Positions 17,404-24,974 of a stretch of 64,000 nt of DNA are shown here, one piece after another. The notes beneath the pieces are model-generated. The model searched no databases, was not told the origin of the DNA, and saw only the letters and a list, made by a program, of their open reading frames with translations. Origin of the DNA: Kribbella jiaozuonensis (GTDB taxonomy: Bacteria; Actinomycetota; Actinomycetes; Propionibacteriales; Kribbellaceae); assembly GCF_005233875.1 (NCBI RefSeq), contig NZ_SZPZ01000004.1, positions 1,054,001-1,118,000 of the forward strand, written 5' to 3'. A program made the translations under genes and the position numbers. Every line of letters begins with the position of its first letter. The first letter of the stretch is position 1.

Positions 17404-18726
17404 TCAGCCCTGACCGAGAGCCTGCTCGACCTGCGGCCTGGCTCCCGACAGCACGTCCTGAGCGCTGCTCTTGCAGTTGTAGACCTGGTCGAGCGCCGGA
17501 CGGTAGATGGCACGAGCGCCGAGCGTGTTGCTGGTCTTGTTCCCGGCCGTGAGGTGGTGGGCCGCCTCGGCCAGCAGTTCGGCGTGCTCCGGCGCACCGG
17601 TGCTCGCCTTGGAGATCGCCTCGGCCGCTGCGTTGTTCACCGGGGTGAACGAGCCGCCCTTGCCCAAGATCTGACCTGCCTCCGGACCAGCGAGATAGTT
17701 GAGCAGTTTGAAGGCCTCGTCGTGGTGCTTCGCCTTGGCCGGTACGCCGTAGCTCACCACGCTGGCCTCGTTGGCCTGGTCCGCTGTCCCGGCGGGTGGT
17801 GGCGCGATGTCCCAGTCGAAGCCCTTGATGGTCTGCCGCAGATAGGGCACCGACCCGGACTGTTCGAACAACATCGCGGTCTTGCCCTGCGCGAACAGCT
17901 GGATGTCTGCGTTGTCCTGCAGCAGATCCGCCCACGCCGGCTGGACGTGATACTTACACGTCAGGTCTGCGACCCACTGGACGGTCTGGACCCCGATCGG
18001 ATCGGCCAGCGTGAACTTCTTGCCGTCGGCGCTGTAGACCCCTGTCGGGCTGCCGTTGTTGTGGGTGAACGTCTGCTCGTAGTTCGTTGCCGCGCTCACG
18101 GTCGCGCCGTACATCTTGGTGCCGTCGGTCAACTTCTGCGCGTCTGCCAGGAAGTCCGCGGTCGTCCACTTGTCGCTGCTCCACGTACCCGGCGGAAGCG
18201 GCAGGCCGGCCTTCTTGAAGGCATCGATGTTGTAGAAGACGATCGTGGACTGGTAGCCGAGCTGCCACGAAGTCATCCGGCCGTCGGACTGCTTCCCGAA
18301 GTTGAACACCTGAGGGGCGTAGTCGGAGTCCTTGAGCCCGGCGGCCTTCACGGCCGGCGCGAGGTCGAAGAGCGCGCCGTTGTCCGTGAACTGCTGCACG
18401 TAGTCGTCGTTGATCCGGAAGATGTCCGGCGGCTTGCTGCTGGCCAGCGAGGTACGCATCTTGGCCTCGTAGTCGGATTCCGAGGGAACCGGGAGCACGT
18501 CGACCTTGATGTCGGGGTTCTCCTGCTCGAACTTCTGGATCGCCTGTCCCAGCGGCATACCTTCGACGACCTGGTCGTTCATGAAGGTGATGGTGACCTT
18601 GCCGCCGGCTGTGTCAGCGGATCCCCCACCCGAGCAGGCGGCGAGTGACACCGCCACGGCCCCGGTCGTGAGGAGGCCGGCGATCCGACGCCGCCGGCGA
18701 CGCGTCTGTGACGAGTTGAAGCCCAT
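17404..18726 (-). CDS. Sugar-binding lipoprotein of ABC importer (CUT1 type)
   Basis: A 440-residue precursor with an Arg-rich N-terminus, a short hydrophobic segment and the lipobox SLAAC (Cys at about residue 31) followed by SGGGSADTAGG. The fold pattern ITFMNDQVVEGMPLGQAIQKF and MRTSLASSKPPDIF matches family 1 solute-binding proteins. It is the first gene of the operon. AAAGGAG lies eight nt before ATG 18726. The promoter with TGCGCA boxes at 18804-18923 lies about 110 nt upstream, so expression is probably under DeoR control. Ligand unknown. An amino sugar or its glycoside is suggested by AgaS downstream. Confidence 0.91.
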   Translation of the reverse strand: MGFNSSQTRRRRRRIAGLLTTGAVAVSLAACSGGGSADTAGGKVTITFMNDQVVEGMPLGQAIQKFEQENPDIKVDVLPVPSESDYEAKMRTSLASSKPPDIFRINDDYVQQFTDNGALFDLAPAVKAAGLKDSDYAPQVFNFGKQSDGRMTSWQLGYQSTIVFYNIDAFKKAGLPLPPGTWSSDKWTTADFLADAQKLTDGTKMYGATVSAATNYEQTFTHNNGSPTGVYSADGKKFTLADPIGVQTVQWVADLTCKYHVQPAWADLLQDNADIQLFAQGKTAMLFEQSGSVPYLRQTIKGFDWDIAPPPAGTADQANEASVVSYGVPAKAKHHDEAFKLLNYLAGPEAGQILGKGGSFTPVNNAAAEAISKASTGAPEHAELLAEAAHHLTAGNKTSNTLGARAIYRPALDQVYNCKSSAQDVLSGARPQVEQALGQG

Positions 18727-18803
18727 CGATACGACTCCTTTGTGAAGGTGAAAGGGCGGTGTCGCCGGGCCGAAGGGGCCGCGGGCCGATCACGCGAAGA
18801 CAC

Positions 18804-18923
18804 TGCGCAGACCTGCGCACTGTGGCGCGCGAAGTTGATCTGAAAGTAGATGGAACGACCAGTTGTGGTCAAGGGATACGAATACATGCGCAACTTGATG
18901 AGCAAGTGCGCAAAACTTGCGCA
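18804..18923 (-). promoter_or_regulatory. Left promoter-operator with five TGCGCA boxes (for the lipoprotein operon)
   Basis: Read leftward, a -35 TTGACC (18867-18872) and a -10 TACTTT (18843-18848) are separated by 18 nt. Three TGCGCA boxes lie upstream (18887-18892, 18907-18912, 18918-18923). Two lie downstream of the start region (18804-18809, 18814-18819). Box spacing is 14 and 5 nt upstream and 4 nt downstream. TGCGCA is self-complementary, so each box may be a half-site or full dyad. The same layout recurs at 19725-19842. A DeoR protein encoded beside it is the natural ligand. Confidence 0.7.
18866..18893 (+). repeat. Left copy of 28-bp inverted repeat
   Basis: The 28 bases from TGGTCAAGGG to ATGCGCAA are repeated without mismatch, in opposite orientation, at 19755-19782. 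The core covers the -35 hexamer and the first TGCGCA box. The two copies are about 860 bp apart and enclose the first DeoR gene. Confidence 0.9.
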
Positions 18924-18950
18924 CTCGCTAGGGCTGCTGGCGGGCCTTGC

Positions 18951-19706
18951 TCAGACGATGGTTACCCGCACGCCGGCGCGCTCGAGAGACTCGAGTTGGT
19001 CCGGGTGGGCGTTCCGATCGGTGACGATGTCGGTGATGTCGGAGAGCCGACTGATCCGTGCGAACGTGACCCGGCCGATCTTCGAGCTGTCTGCGATGAC
19101 GACACTGCGACGTGCCCGGCGCAGAAATGCCAGGTCGGTCTGCGCCTCCATCTCGTCGTACGTCGTGCAGCCCTCCTCGGGCGTCAGGCCGTCCACGCCG
19201 ATGAATGCGACGTCCAGGTGATAGTTGGCCAGCATCGCTTCCGCGGCGGGCCCCACCAGCTCGTACGACGACCGCGCGAGGCCGCCGATGAGCACCAGCC
19301 GAACACCGGCGTGCCCGACCAGTTCAGCGGCGATGTTGATCGCGTTGGTGACCACTGTGATCCCGCGGCGCTGGGCCAGGGCGCGGGACAGCTCCAGCGC
19401 GGTGGTCCCGCCGGTCATACCGACCACGGCGCCCTCCTCGACAAAGGCTGCGGCGGCGCGGCCGATGGTGCGCTTCTCAGCCTGCCGGAGGATCGCCTTG
19501 ACCCTGGTCGGTTTCTCGTCGCCTGCTTGGTTGGACAGGGCTCCGCCGTGGGTGCGGACCAGCAGCTGGTTGCGGCTCAGCGTCTGCAGGTCGCGGCGGA
19601 TGGTCGCACCCGAGACGCCGAGGGCGACGGCCAGGGCGGCGACGTCGACGCTGCCCTCCAGTCCGACCTGGTCGAGAATCGCGCTCAACCGCTCCGACTT
19701 CCTCAC
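18951..19706 (-). CDS. DeoR-family transcriptional regulator 1
   Basis: A 251-residue regulator. The N-terminal helix-turn-helix covers about residues 1-55 (MRKSERLSAILDQ, then VSGATIRRDLQTL). The DeoRC sensor domain shows GMTGGTTALELSRAL and VVIADSSKIGRVTFA, as in sugar-phosphate-responsive members. GTG 19706 gives the normal family length. GTG 19715 is an alternative, and a TATACA (19716-19721) just upstream would make the transcript nearly leaderless from 19706. The frame is open further upstream only because it crosses the repeat region. The gene is transcribed toward the lipoprotein operon and sits between two inverted operator cassettes. Confidence 0.9.
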   Translation of the reverse strand: MRKSERLSAILDQVGLEGSVDVAALAVALGVSGATIRRDLQTLSRNQLLVRTHGGALSNQAGDEKPTRVKAILRQAEKRTIGRAAAAFVEEGAVVGMTGGTTALELSRALAQRRGITVVTNAINIAAELVGHAGVRLVLIGGLARSSYELVGPAAEAMLANYHLDVAFIGVDGLTPEEGCTTYDEMEAQTDLAFLRRARRSVVIADSSKIGRVTFARISRLSDITDIVTDRNAHPDQLESLERAGVRVTIV

Positions 19707-19724
19707 GACCGGCACTGTATAAGG

Positions 19725-19842
19725 TGCGCAGGTTTTGCGCACTCGCTCAAGATCTTGCGCATGTATTCGTATCCCTTGACCAGTAGTTTTCATGATGACT
19801 ACCTTCGAATCAGATTCGCGCGCCACTGTGCGCAACTGCGCA
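19725..19842 (+). promoter_or_regulatory. Right promoter-operator with five TGCGCA boxes (for DeoR 2)
   Basis: Read rightward, -35 TTGACC (19776-19781) and -10 TACCTT (19800-19805) are separated by 18 nt, as in the left copy. Upstream boxes are at 19725-19730, 19736-19741 and 19756-19761 with spacings of 5 and 14 nt, identical to the left copy. Downstream boxes are at 19829-19834 and 19837-19842, only 2 nt apart. The upstream boxes lie at 19725-19741, directly next to the start region of DeoR 1, so one protein could control both directions. Confidence 0.7.
19755..19782 (-). repeat. Right copy of 28-bp inverted repeat
   Basis: Exact reverse complement of 18866-18893. It contains the -35 hexamer of the promoter for DeoR 2 and one TGCGCA box. 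Flanking sequence diverges, but box spacing is kept, which indicates selection on the layout and not a recent plain duplication. Confidence 0.9.
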
Positions 19843-19896
19843 CTCGCGATCGCCTGCTCCAGCGAGCCCGTCGGTGCGACGAAGGAGGCGACCAGG

Positions 19897-20772
19897 ATGA
19901 GTACGGCGGCTCTCTCGTCGATGCGCTCCTGTCAGCCATCGGTGCCGTCCCCCCGCCGGGCCCAGCGGCTGGTCGAGATCCTCGACCTGCTGACCACGCG
20001 CGGACCGATGTCGGTCGATGCCCTGTGCAATGAACTGCGGGTCTCGCCGGCAACGCTGCGCCGGGACATGACGCACCTGGAGGATCAGAGCCTTGTCATC
20101 CGGACCCGCGGCGGCGCCCGGGCCAACACCGGACGAGAGCTGCCGGTCCGGCTCCGGGACACGAAAGAGCCACAGGCCAAGCGCGCCATCGCAATCACTG
20201 CCGCCGCCCTGGTGCCGGTGAACAGGCCGCTGGCGGTGGCGATCGGTGGTGGCTCGACGGCCGCCGAGGTCGCCAGGGAACTCGGCCGGCGCCGACGGCT
20301 GACGATCGTGACGAACGCGCTCACCACCGCTGTCGCAGTCGCCGCACGACCGAACCTGCAGGTGATCATGACCGGTGGGGTGATCCGCGCGAGTTCACTC
20401 GAGCTGGTCGGCAGCCTGGCCGAGACCACGTTCAACGGGATCAGCGTCAACCTGGCCATCCTCGGCGCAGACGGTGTCAGCGCGACCCACGGCGTCACCA
20501 CCCACGACCACACCGAGGCCCGGACCAATCACGCCATGGTGACCCATGCACACCGTCTGATGGTGGTCGCCGACAGCTCGAAGATCGGCCGGACGACCGT
20601 GGCCAAGGTCGCCGACGCGTCGGCGATCGATGTTCTGGTCACCGACGCTTCGGCGGATCCTCGCGAACTCGCCGCGCTGGCCGAGTTGGGCGTGACGGTG
20701 CATGTCACCCCTTCACGCCGGAGAACGCAATGCCGCTCATCAAGTGCCGCTGGAAGACGACGAACACGATGA
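19897..20772 (+). CDS. DeoR-family transcriptional regulator 2
   Basis: A 291-residue regulator. The helix-turn-helix lies at about residues 22-75 (AQRLVEILDLLTTRG, VSPATLRRDMTHLEDQ). The sensor domain shows VAIGGGSTAAEVARELG and MVVADSSKIGRTTVAKV. ATG 19897 is preferred to the longer frame from 19792. GAAGGAGG lies eight nt upstream, and the predicted promoter -10 at 19800 would fall inside the longer version. The last 68 nt overlap the end of a convergent permease gene, giving an Arg/Ser-rich tail after VTVHVTP. It is a paralogue of DeoR 1 but not a close copy. Confidence 0.88.
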   Translation: MSTAALSSMRSCQPSVPSPRRAQRLVEILDLLTTRGPMSVDALCNELRVSPATLRRDMTHLEDQSLVIRTRGGARANTGRELPVRLRDTKEPQAKRAIAITAAALVPVNRPLAVAIGGGSTAAEVARELGRRRRLTIVTNALTTAVAVAARPNLQVIMTGGVIRASSLELVGSLAETTFNGISVNLAILGADGVSATHGVTTHDHTEARTNHAMVTHAHRLMVVADSSKIGRTTVAKVADASAIDVLVTDASADPRELAALAELGVTVHVTPSRRRTQCRSSSAAGRRRTR

Positions 20773-21562
20773 TCACCGGCAGGCTCGCCAGCAACGAGCC
20801 GGCCATCAGTACCGGGAAGTTCGTCGTGTACTGACCTTGCAGGCTGGCCAGGCCGGCAGAGACCGGCATCTGCCGTGGATCCGAGTTCACCACCAGTGGC
20901 CAGAGCAGATCGTTCCACGACCAGATGATCACCAGCACCCCGAGCGCGATCATCCCCGGCGCGGCCATCGGCAGCATGATCCGCCAGAAGATCTGCAGGA
21001 CGTTCGCACCGTCGATGCGGGCAGCCTCCTCGATCTCGATCGGAAGCTGCCGGAAGAACTGGCGCATCAGAAAGGTGCCGAAGGCACTGAACATGCCGGG
21101 CAGGAACAACGCCACCAGGGTGTTCAGCAGCCCCAGCTTCTGCATGATCTGGTACTGCGGCAGCAGGAACACCTGGTAGGGCACCATCGTCACGGAGAGA
21201 AAGACCGCGAACAGGACTCCACGGCCCCGGAACTGCATCCGTGCGAAGGCAAAGCCCGCCAACGCACTGAACAGCACCTGACCGACGGTCCGGGCGATGG
21301 TCATCACGGTCGTGTTCAGCAGCTCCCGGCCGAACGGCAAGGCACCGAACACGGTCGTCACGTTCGACCACTGTGGCGAATGCGGCAGGAACGTCGGCGG
21401 CACGCTCACCGATTCACCGAAGCTCTGCAGCGACGTCGACAGCTGCCAGAGGAACGGCCCGACCATGAAGACCGCACCCACACACAGAACCAGGTGCGCG
21501 ATCGGATGCTTCGGCCGGAAACGCCGCCGGTGCCGTACGGGCGCCTGGATCGACTCAGCCAT
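20705..21562 (-). CDS. Carbohydrate ABC transporter permease, MalG type
   Basis: A 285-residue membrane protein with the N-terminal sequence MAESIQAPVRHRRRFRPKHP before its first helix. The EAA loop reads EEAARIDGANVLQIFW. It is the last gene of the amidohydrolase/DAO operon. It overlaps the upstream permease by 8 nt and, tail to tail, the DeoR 2 gene by 68 nt. No ATPase gene accompanies it. Confidence 0.92.
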   Translation of the reverse strand: MAESIQAPVRHRRRFRPKHPIAHLVLCVGAVFMVGPFLWQLSTSLQSFGESVSVPPTFLPHSPQWSNVTTVFGALPFGRELLNTTVMTIARTVGQVLFSALAGFAFARMQFRGRGVLFAVFLSVTMVPYQVFLLPQYQIMQKLGLLNTLVALFLPGMFSAFGTFLMRQFFRQLPIEIEEAARIDGANVLQIFWRIMLPMAAPGMIALGVLVIIWSWNDLLWPLVVNSDPRQMPVSAGLASLQGQYTTNFPVLMAGSLLASLPVIIVFVVFQRHLMSGIAFSGVKG

Positions 21563-22514
21563 AGTGCACCCACCTCCGCTGCAGCCGGAACTGCGCCGCG
21601 GTCAGGATCAAGGTCGCAAGCAGCAGCAGTACGCCGATCGCGGCCGCGTAACCGCCGTCGTGTTCGGCGAACCCACGTTGATAGAACAGGTAGACCAGCG
21701 TCTCGGTCCGCTCGATCGCCGGACTCTGCTGACCGACCATCAGATAGATCAGATCGAAGGCCTGCAACGAGTTGATCACCGTGATCACGGTGACGAAGAA
21801 GATCGACGGCGTCAGCAGCGGCACCGTGATGTGGAAGAACTGCGCCAGCCGCCCGGCACCATCCAGCTCCGCCGCCTCGTAGTAGTCGGTCGGGATGCCT
21901 CGGATGCCGGACAGGAAGATCACCATGTTGTAGCCGATCGACCCCCAGACTCCGACGATGCTGATGGCGAAGATCGCGGTGGCGGGATTGGAGAGCCAGT
22001 GCGGACCGTCGACGCCGATCTTCGACAGCAGCCAGTTGATCAAGCCGTAGTCGCCGTTGAAGAGGTACTTCCAGGTCAGCGCGACCGCTGCCGGCAGCGT
22101 GACCACAGGCAAGAAGTACAGCGTGCGGTAGACGGTCACTCCGCGCATCCCCGGCAGGCTGAGTAACGCGGCCACGATCGCCGACAGCGGCACCGCGAGC
22201 AACGAGATCACGCTGATGATCGCTGTGTTGACGATCGCGTGGACGATGTCGGAGTCGGCGATCAGCGTCCGGTAGTTCTCCAGCCCAGACCACACATGCC
22301 CGCCGAAGGCTCCCCAACTCGTGAAGGAGAAGTAGATCGTCTGGAACGTCGGCCAGATCTCGAAGATCACGAGCCCGGCAGCGGCCGGCAGCAGGAAGAG
22401 CAACGCCCACCAGCCACTGTCCCGGGTCGGCGGTCGCGGCCGGCCGCTAGTCGTCGTACGGACACGGATCGGGCGAGCTTCGGCCGGTGCCGTCGCAGTA
22501 CTCGGCCCGCTCAC
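21555..22514 (-). CDS. Carbohydrate ABC transporter permease, MalF/UgpA type
   Basis: A 319-residue membrane protein. After a polar N-terminus (RVRTTTSGRPRPPTRD) come about six membrane helices, beginning WWALLFLLPAAAGLVIF. The EAA loop reads YEAAELDGAGRLAQFF. ATG 22514 overlaps the lipoprotein stop by 4 nt (ATGA). It forms the channel with the downstream MalG-type permease. Confidence 0.93.
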   Translation of the reverse strand: MSGPSTATAPAEARPIRVRTTTSGRPRPPTRDSGWWALLFLLPAAAGLVIFEIWPTFQTIYFSFTSWGAFGGHVWSGLENYRTLIADSDIVHAIVNTAIISVISLLAVPLSAIVAALLSLPGMRGVTVYRTLYFLPVVTLPAAVALTWKYLFNGDYGLINWLLSKIGVDGPHWLSNPATAIFAISIVGVWGSIGYNMVIFLSGIRGIPTDYYEAAELDGAGRLAQFFHITVPLLTPSIFFVTVITVINSLQAFDLIYLMVGQQSPAIERTETLVYLFYQRGFAEHDGGYAAAIGVLLLLATLILTAAQFRLQRRWVHYG

Positions 22515-23800
22515 CGCTGTTCCTTCGCCAACGCGCCGTTCATCGTCTCCGCGACGTGCCGGGACACATCGGCGACCGAGGACTTACCGGTCCAGGCGTC
22601 GGCGAACTGCTTCGTCGCGGCGTCCCGCCACGCGGCGGTATCGGTGGACGCCGGGAACGGCTGCGCGTACTTCAGGTGGTCGACGAAGACCTGCAGGTCG
22701 AACTCCGGCATCGCCTTGGCATACGCGTCGGCGTGCCCCTGGTATGCCGGGATCACGGTGCCCGTCTTGGCCTGGATCTCGGCGGCCCGATCAGATCCGA
22801 GGAACTGCAGGAACTCCCACGCCTGATCCGGATGCTTCGTCTTGGCAGACATGCTGTTCGCGAGCCCGTTGCTGTAATAGCTCCGGTTTCCCCCAGGTCC
22901 GGCCGGCAACGGCGCGATGCCGATGTTGGCCTTGCCGTACGGGACGGCGGCAATCTCCTCGGGTTCCCAGGAGCCGCAGTACCTCATCGCGACCTTCCCC
23001 GAGGTGAGCATCGCCAGCGGGTCGGTGTCGGTGGTCTGCTGCAGCGTCGGCGAGACGTGGTACTTCGTGATCATGTCGGTCCAGAACTGGATGCCCTGGA
23101 TTGTCGCCGACTGGTCGTAGCCGGAGCTCTTGCCGTCGGGCGAGATGACCTGACCGCCGACCTGCGGCACGGTCAGGTACCAGCTCAGCTCGTCGGCCTC
23201 GGGCGCGACGAAGCCGTACACACCCTGCTTCGGGTTCGTCAGCTTCTGCGCCGCGGCGACCACGTCGCTCCAGGTCCAGGACTCGTCCGGGTACTTCACC
23301 TTGGCGGCGTCGAAGAGCTTCATGTTGTAGCAGAGCCCGAACCCGTTGACGTCCTTCGGTACGCCGTACACCTTGCCGTTGACGGTGTAGGCCTTGGTGA
23401 CGGCGGGCACGTACGCGCTCATGTCCAGCTTGGACTTGTTGATCTGGTCGTCGAGCGGAGCCGTCCCGCCGCCGGTCGCGTAGTACTTGGCGTACACCAT
23501 GGTCATCCAGAAGACATCGGGGCCGGTGCCCGCGGTGACGCTGGTCTGCAACTTCGTCCAGTAGCTCTCCCAGGGAGTGACCTGGACCTGGACGTCGATG
23601 TTCGGGTGCTTGGCGTGGAACTCCGTGATGATCTGCTTCATCGCGGCCGCCTGCGCCTGGTCCCAGATCGCGTAGGTGAGCGTGACCTGCTTGTCGTCGC
23701 CACCCGCCCCGGAAGATCCCGAGCAGGCCGCGACGGCGATGAAAGGTGCCACGAGCAACAGACTCAGCAGCCGTCGGCGGATTCGTCGTACCGTCTTCAT
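22511..23800 (-). CDS. Sugar-binding lipoprotein of ABC importer (CUT1 type)
   Basis: A 429-residue precursor. The signal region MKTVRRIRRRLLSLLLVAPF ends in the lipobox AVAAC (Cys at about residue 26) and is followed by SGSSGAGGDD. The mature part starts VTLTYAIWDQAQAAAMKQII and shows FHAKHPNIDVQVQ and GPDVFWM, typical for family 1 binding proteins. ATG 23800 has GAAGGAG five nt upstream and overlaps the DAO stop by 4 nt. The frame is open upstream, but only within the DAO gene. The ligand is unknown. Confidence 0.92.
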   Translation of the reverse strand: MKTVRRIRRRLLSLLLVAPFIAVAACSGSSGAGGDDKQVTLTYAIWDQAQAAAMKQIITEFHAKHPNIDVQVQVTPWESYWTKLQTSVTAGTGPDVFWMTMVYAKYYATGGGTAPLDDQINKSKLDMSAYVPAVTKAYTVNGKVYGVPKDVNGFGLCYNMKLFDAAKVKYPDESWTWSDVVAAAQKLTNPKQGVYGFVAPEADELSWYLTVPQVGGQVISPDGKSSGYDQSATIQGIQFWTDMITKYHVSPTLQQTTDTDPLAMLTSGKVAMRYCGSWEPEEIAAVPYGKANIGIAPLPAGPGGNRSYYSNGLANSMSAKTKHPDQAWEFLQFLGSDRAAEIQAKTGTVIPAYQGHADAYAKAMPEFDLQVFVDHLKYAQPFPASTDTAAWRDAATKQFADAWTGKSSVADVSRHVAETMNGALAKEQR

Positions 23801-24972
23801 GGGGACTCCTTCGTAGCGGGGCGGGCAGGGCTGAGGAAGTCGAGTCGCGCGGGCAGTGCTTCCCCCAATGCGTGCCGCGCCGAAAGTTCGCCGAGCAGTG
23901 GGCCGAGCGTCAGGCCCCACGCCCCCAGGCCGGTGGCGACGTGGACCGAAGGCGCAACCGCACCGACCAGCGGCAAGCCGTCGCTCGTCGCGGGTCGCAG
24001 TCCCACCCTGGTCTCCAGGACGGTGGCAGCGGACAGGCCCGGTGCCAGGGCGAGAGCCGCGCTCAGTACGGCGTGCTGGCCGCCGGCCGTGACTCGGGCG
24101 TCGAATCCGACGTCCTCGTGCGTCGCCCCCGCGACGATGCGGTCGTCGAAGCCGAGCAGGTAGCCGGCGCCGGGCGTGTTCACCACCGGCCGCATGCCCG
24201 TCTGCTGGCCGTCGAGACGCAGATGCACGAGCTGCCCACGGATCGGACGGACGTCAATCTCGACGCCGTAGGCAGCCAGGTCCGATGCTGCCCACGCGCC
24301 GGTGGCGAAGAGAACCGCTCCCGCGTCGAGCACCCGATGCCCGACGCGGACCCGCGGGGACGGGTACTGCGGATCCAGGCTTCCGGCGCCGGGGATCACC
24401 TCGAGGTGGGCACCGTCGGATCGGGTCCGGGCCCGCCGACGCGCCGCGGTCATCAACCGGTCGTGGAGCCGGGAACCGACGACGCGGCCGACCTCGGCAA
24501 TGAAGATTCCGCGCAGATCGCCGCGCAGCTCCGGCCAATAGGCGCGGAGGTCTGCGCCGTCGACGGTCTCGACCGGCTTGGTGACGCCGTGCGCGCGGCG
24601 TCCCTCCGAGGTGGACAGCCGCTCGGCCACCGCGTCGAGCGCGGCCTGCTCGTCCGGATCGTCGCCGGCCACGACCAGCTCACCGACCTGTTCGAAGGTC
24701 GCCGAGCCCGCTCCGGCCGGGTCAACAGCATCCAGCTCGGCCAGGAGACTGTGGTAGTAGCCGACGCACTCGGTGATCATCGACGTCCAGTCCGGACGTT
24801 GTTCACCACGGTCGAGCGCGACGGGCGAGACGATTCCCGCGCCGGCATCCGTCGCCCGGCCGGCCAGGCCGGCGTCGACGAGCGCTACCCGCGCACCCTG
24901 GCGGACGCCGGCCAATGCGGCGCTCGCCCCGACGATGCCACCGCCGATGATGATCAGGTCAAACTCCGCCAT
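23797..24972 (-). CDS. FAD-dependent oxidoreductase, DAO (DadA/glycine oxidase) family
   Basis: A 391-residue flavoenzyme. The N-terminus has the FAD dinucleotide fold LIIIGGGIVGASAAL at residues 6-20 with the acidic end VALVDAG. C-terminal ETRVGLRPATSDGLPLVG and HVATGLGAWGLTLGP are the conserved DAO closing motifs. Such enzymes oxidise secondary or primary amines, usually amino acids. ATG 24972 comes 2 nt after the amidohydrolase stop and the gene overlaps the lipoprotein start. A nitrogen-containing imported substrate, first opened by the amidohydrolase, would fit. This is inference. Confidence 0.88.
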   Translation of the reverse strand: MAEFDLIIIGGGIVGASAALAGVRQGARVALVDAGLAGRATDAGAGIVSPVALDRGEQRPDWTSMITECVGYYHSLLAELDAVDPAGAGSATFEQVGELVVAGDDPDEQAALDAVAERLSTSEGRRAHGVTKPVETVDGADLRAYWPELRGDLRGIFIAEVGRVVGSRLHDRLMTAARRRARTRSDGAHLEVIPGAGSLDPQYPSPRVRVGHRVLDAGAVLFATGAWAASDLAAYGVEIDVRPIRGQLVHLRLDGQQTGMRPVVNTPGAGYLLGFDDRIVAGATHEDVGFDARVTAGGQHAVLSAALALAPGLSAATVLETRVGLRPATSDGLPLVGAVAPSVHVATGLGAWGLTLGPLLGELSARHALGEALPARLDFLSPARPATKESP

Positions 24973-24974
24973 CG

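Noticed and set aside
18804..18923. TGCGCA boxes as a replication origin or phage attachment site
   Set aside because: They do not resemble DnaA boxes, no integrase is adjacent, and they frame a -35/-10 pair next to DeoR genes.
18759..20033. Rightward 424-codon frame through the DeoR 1 gene and both repeat cassettes
   Set aside because: Antisense of DeoR 1. Similar short peptides at both ends only reflect the DNA repeat.
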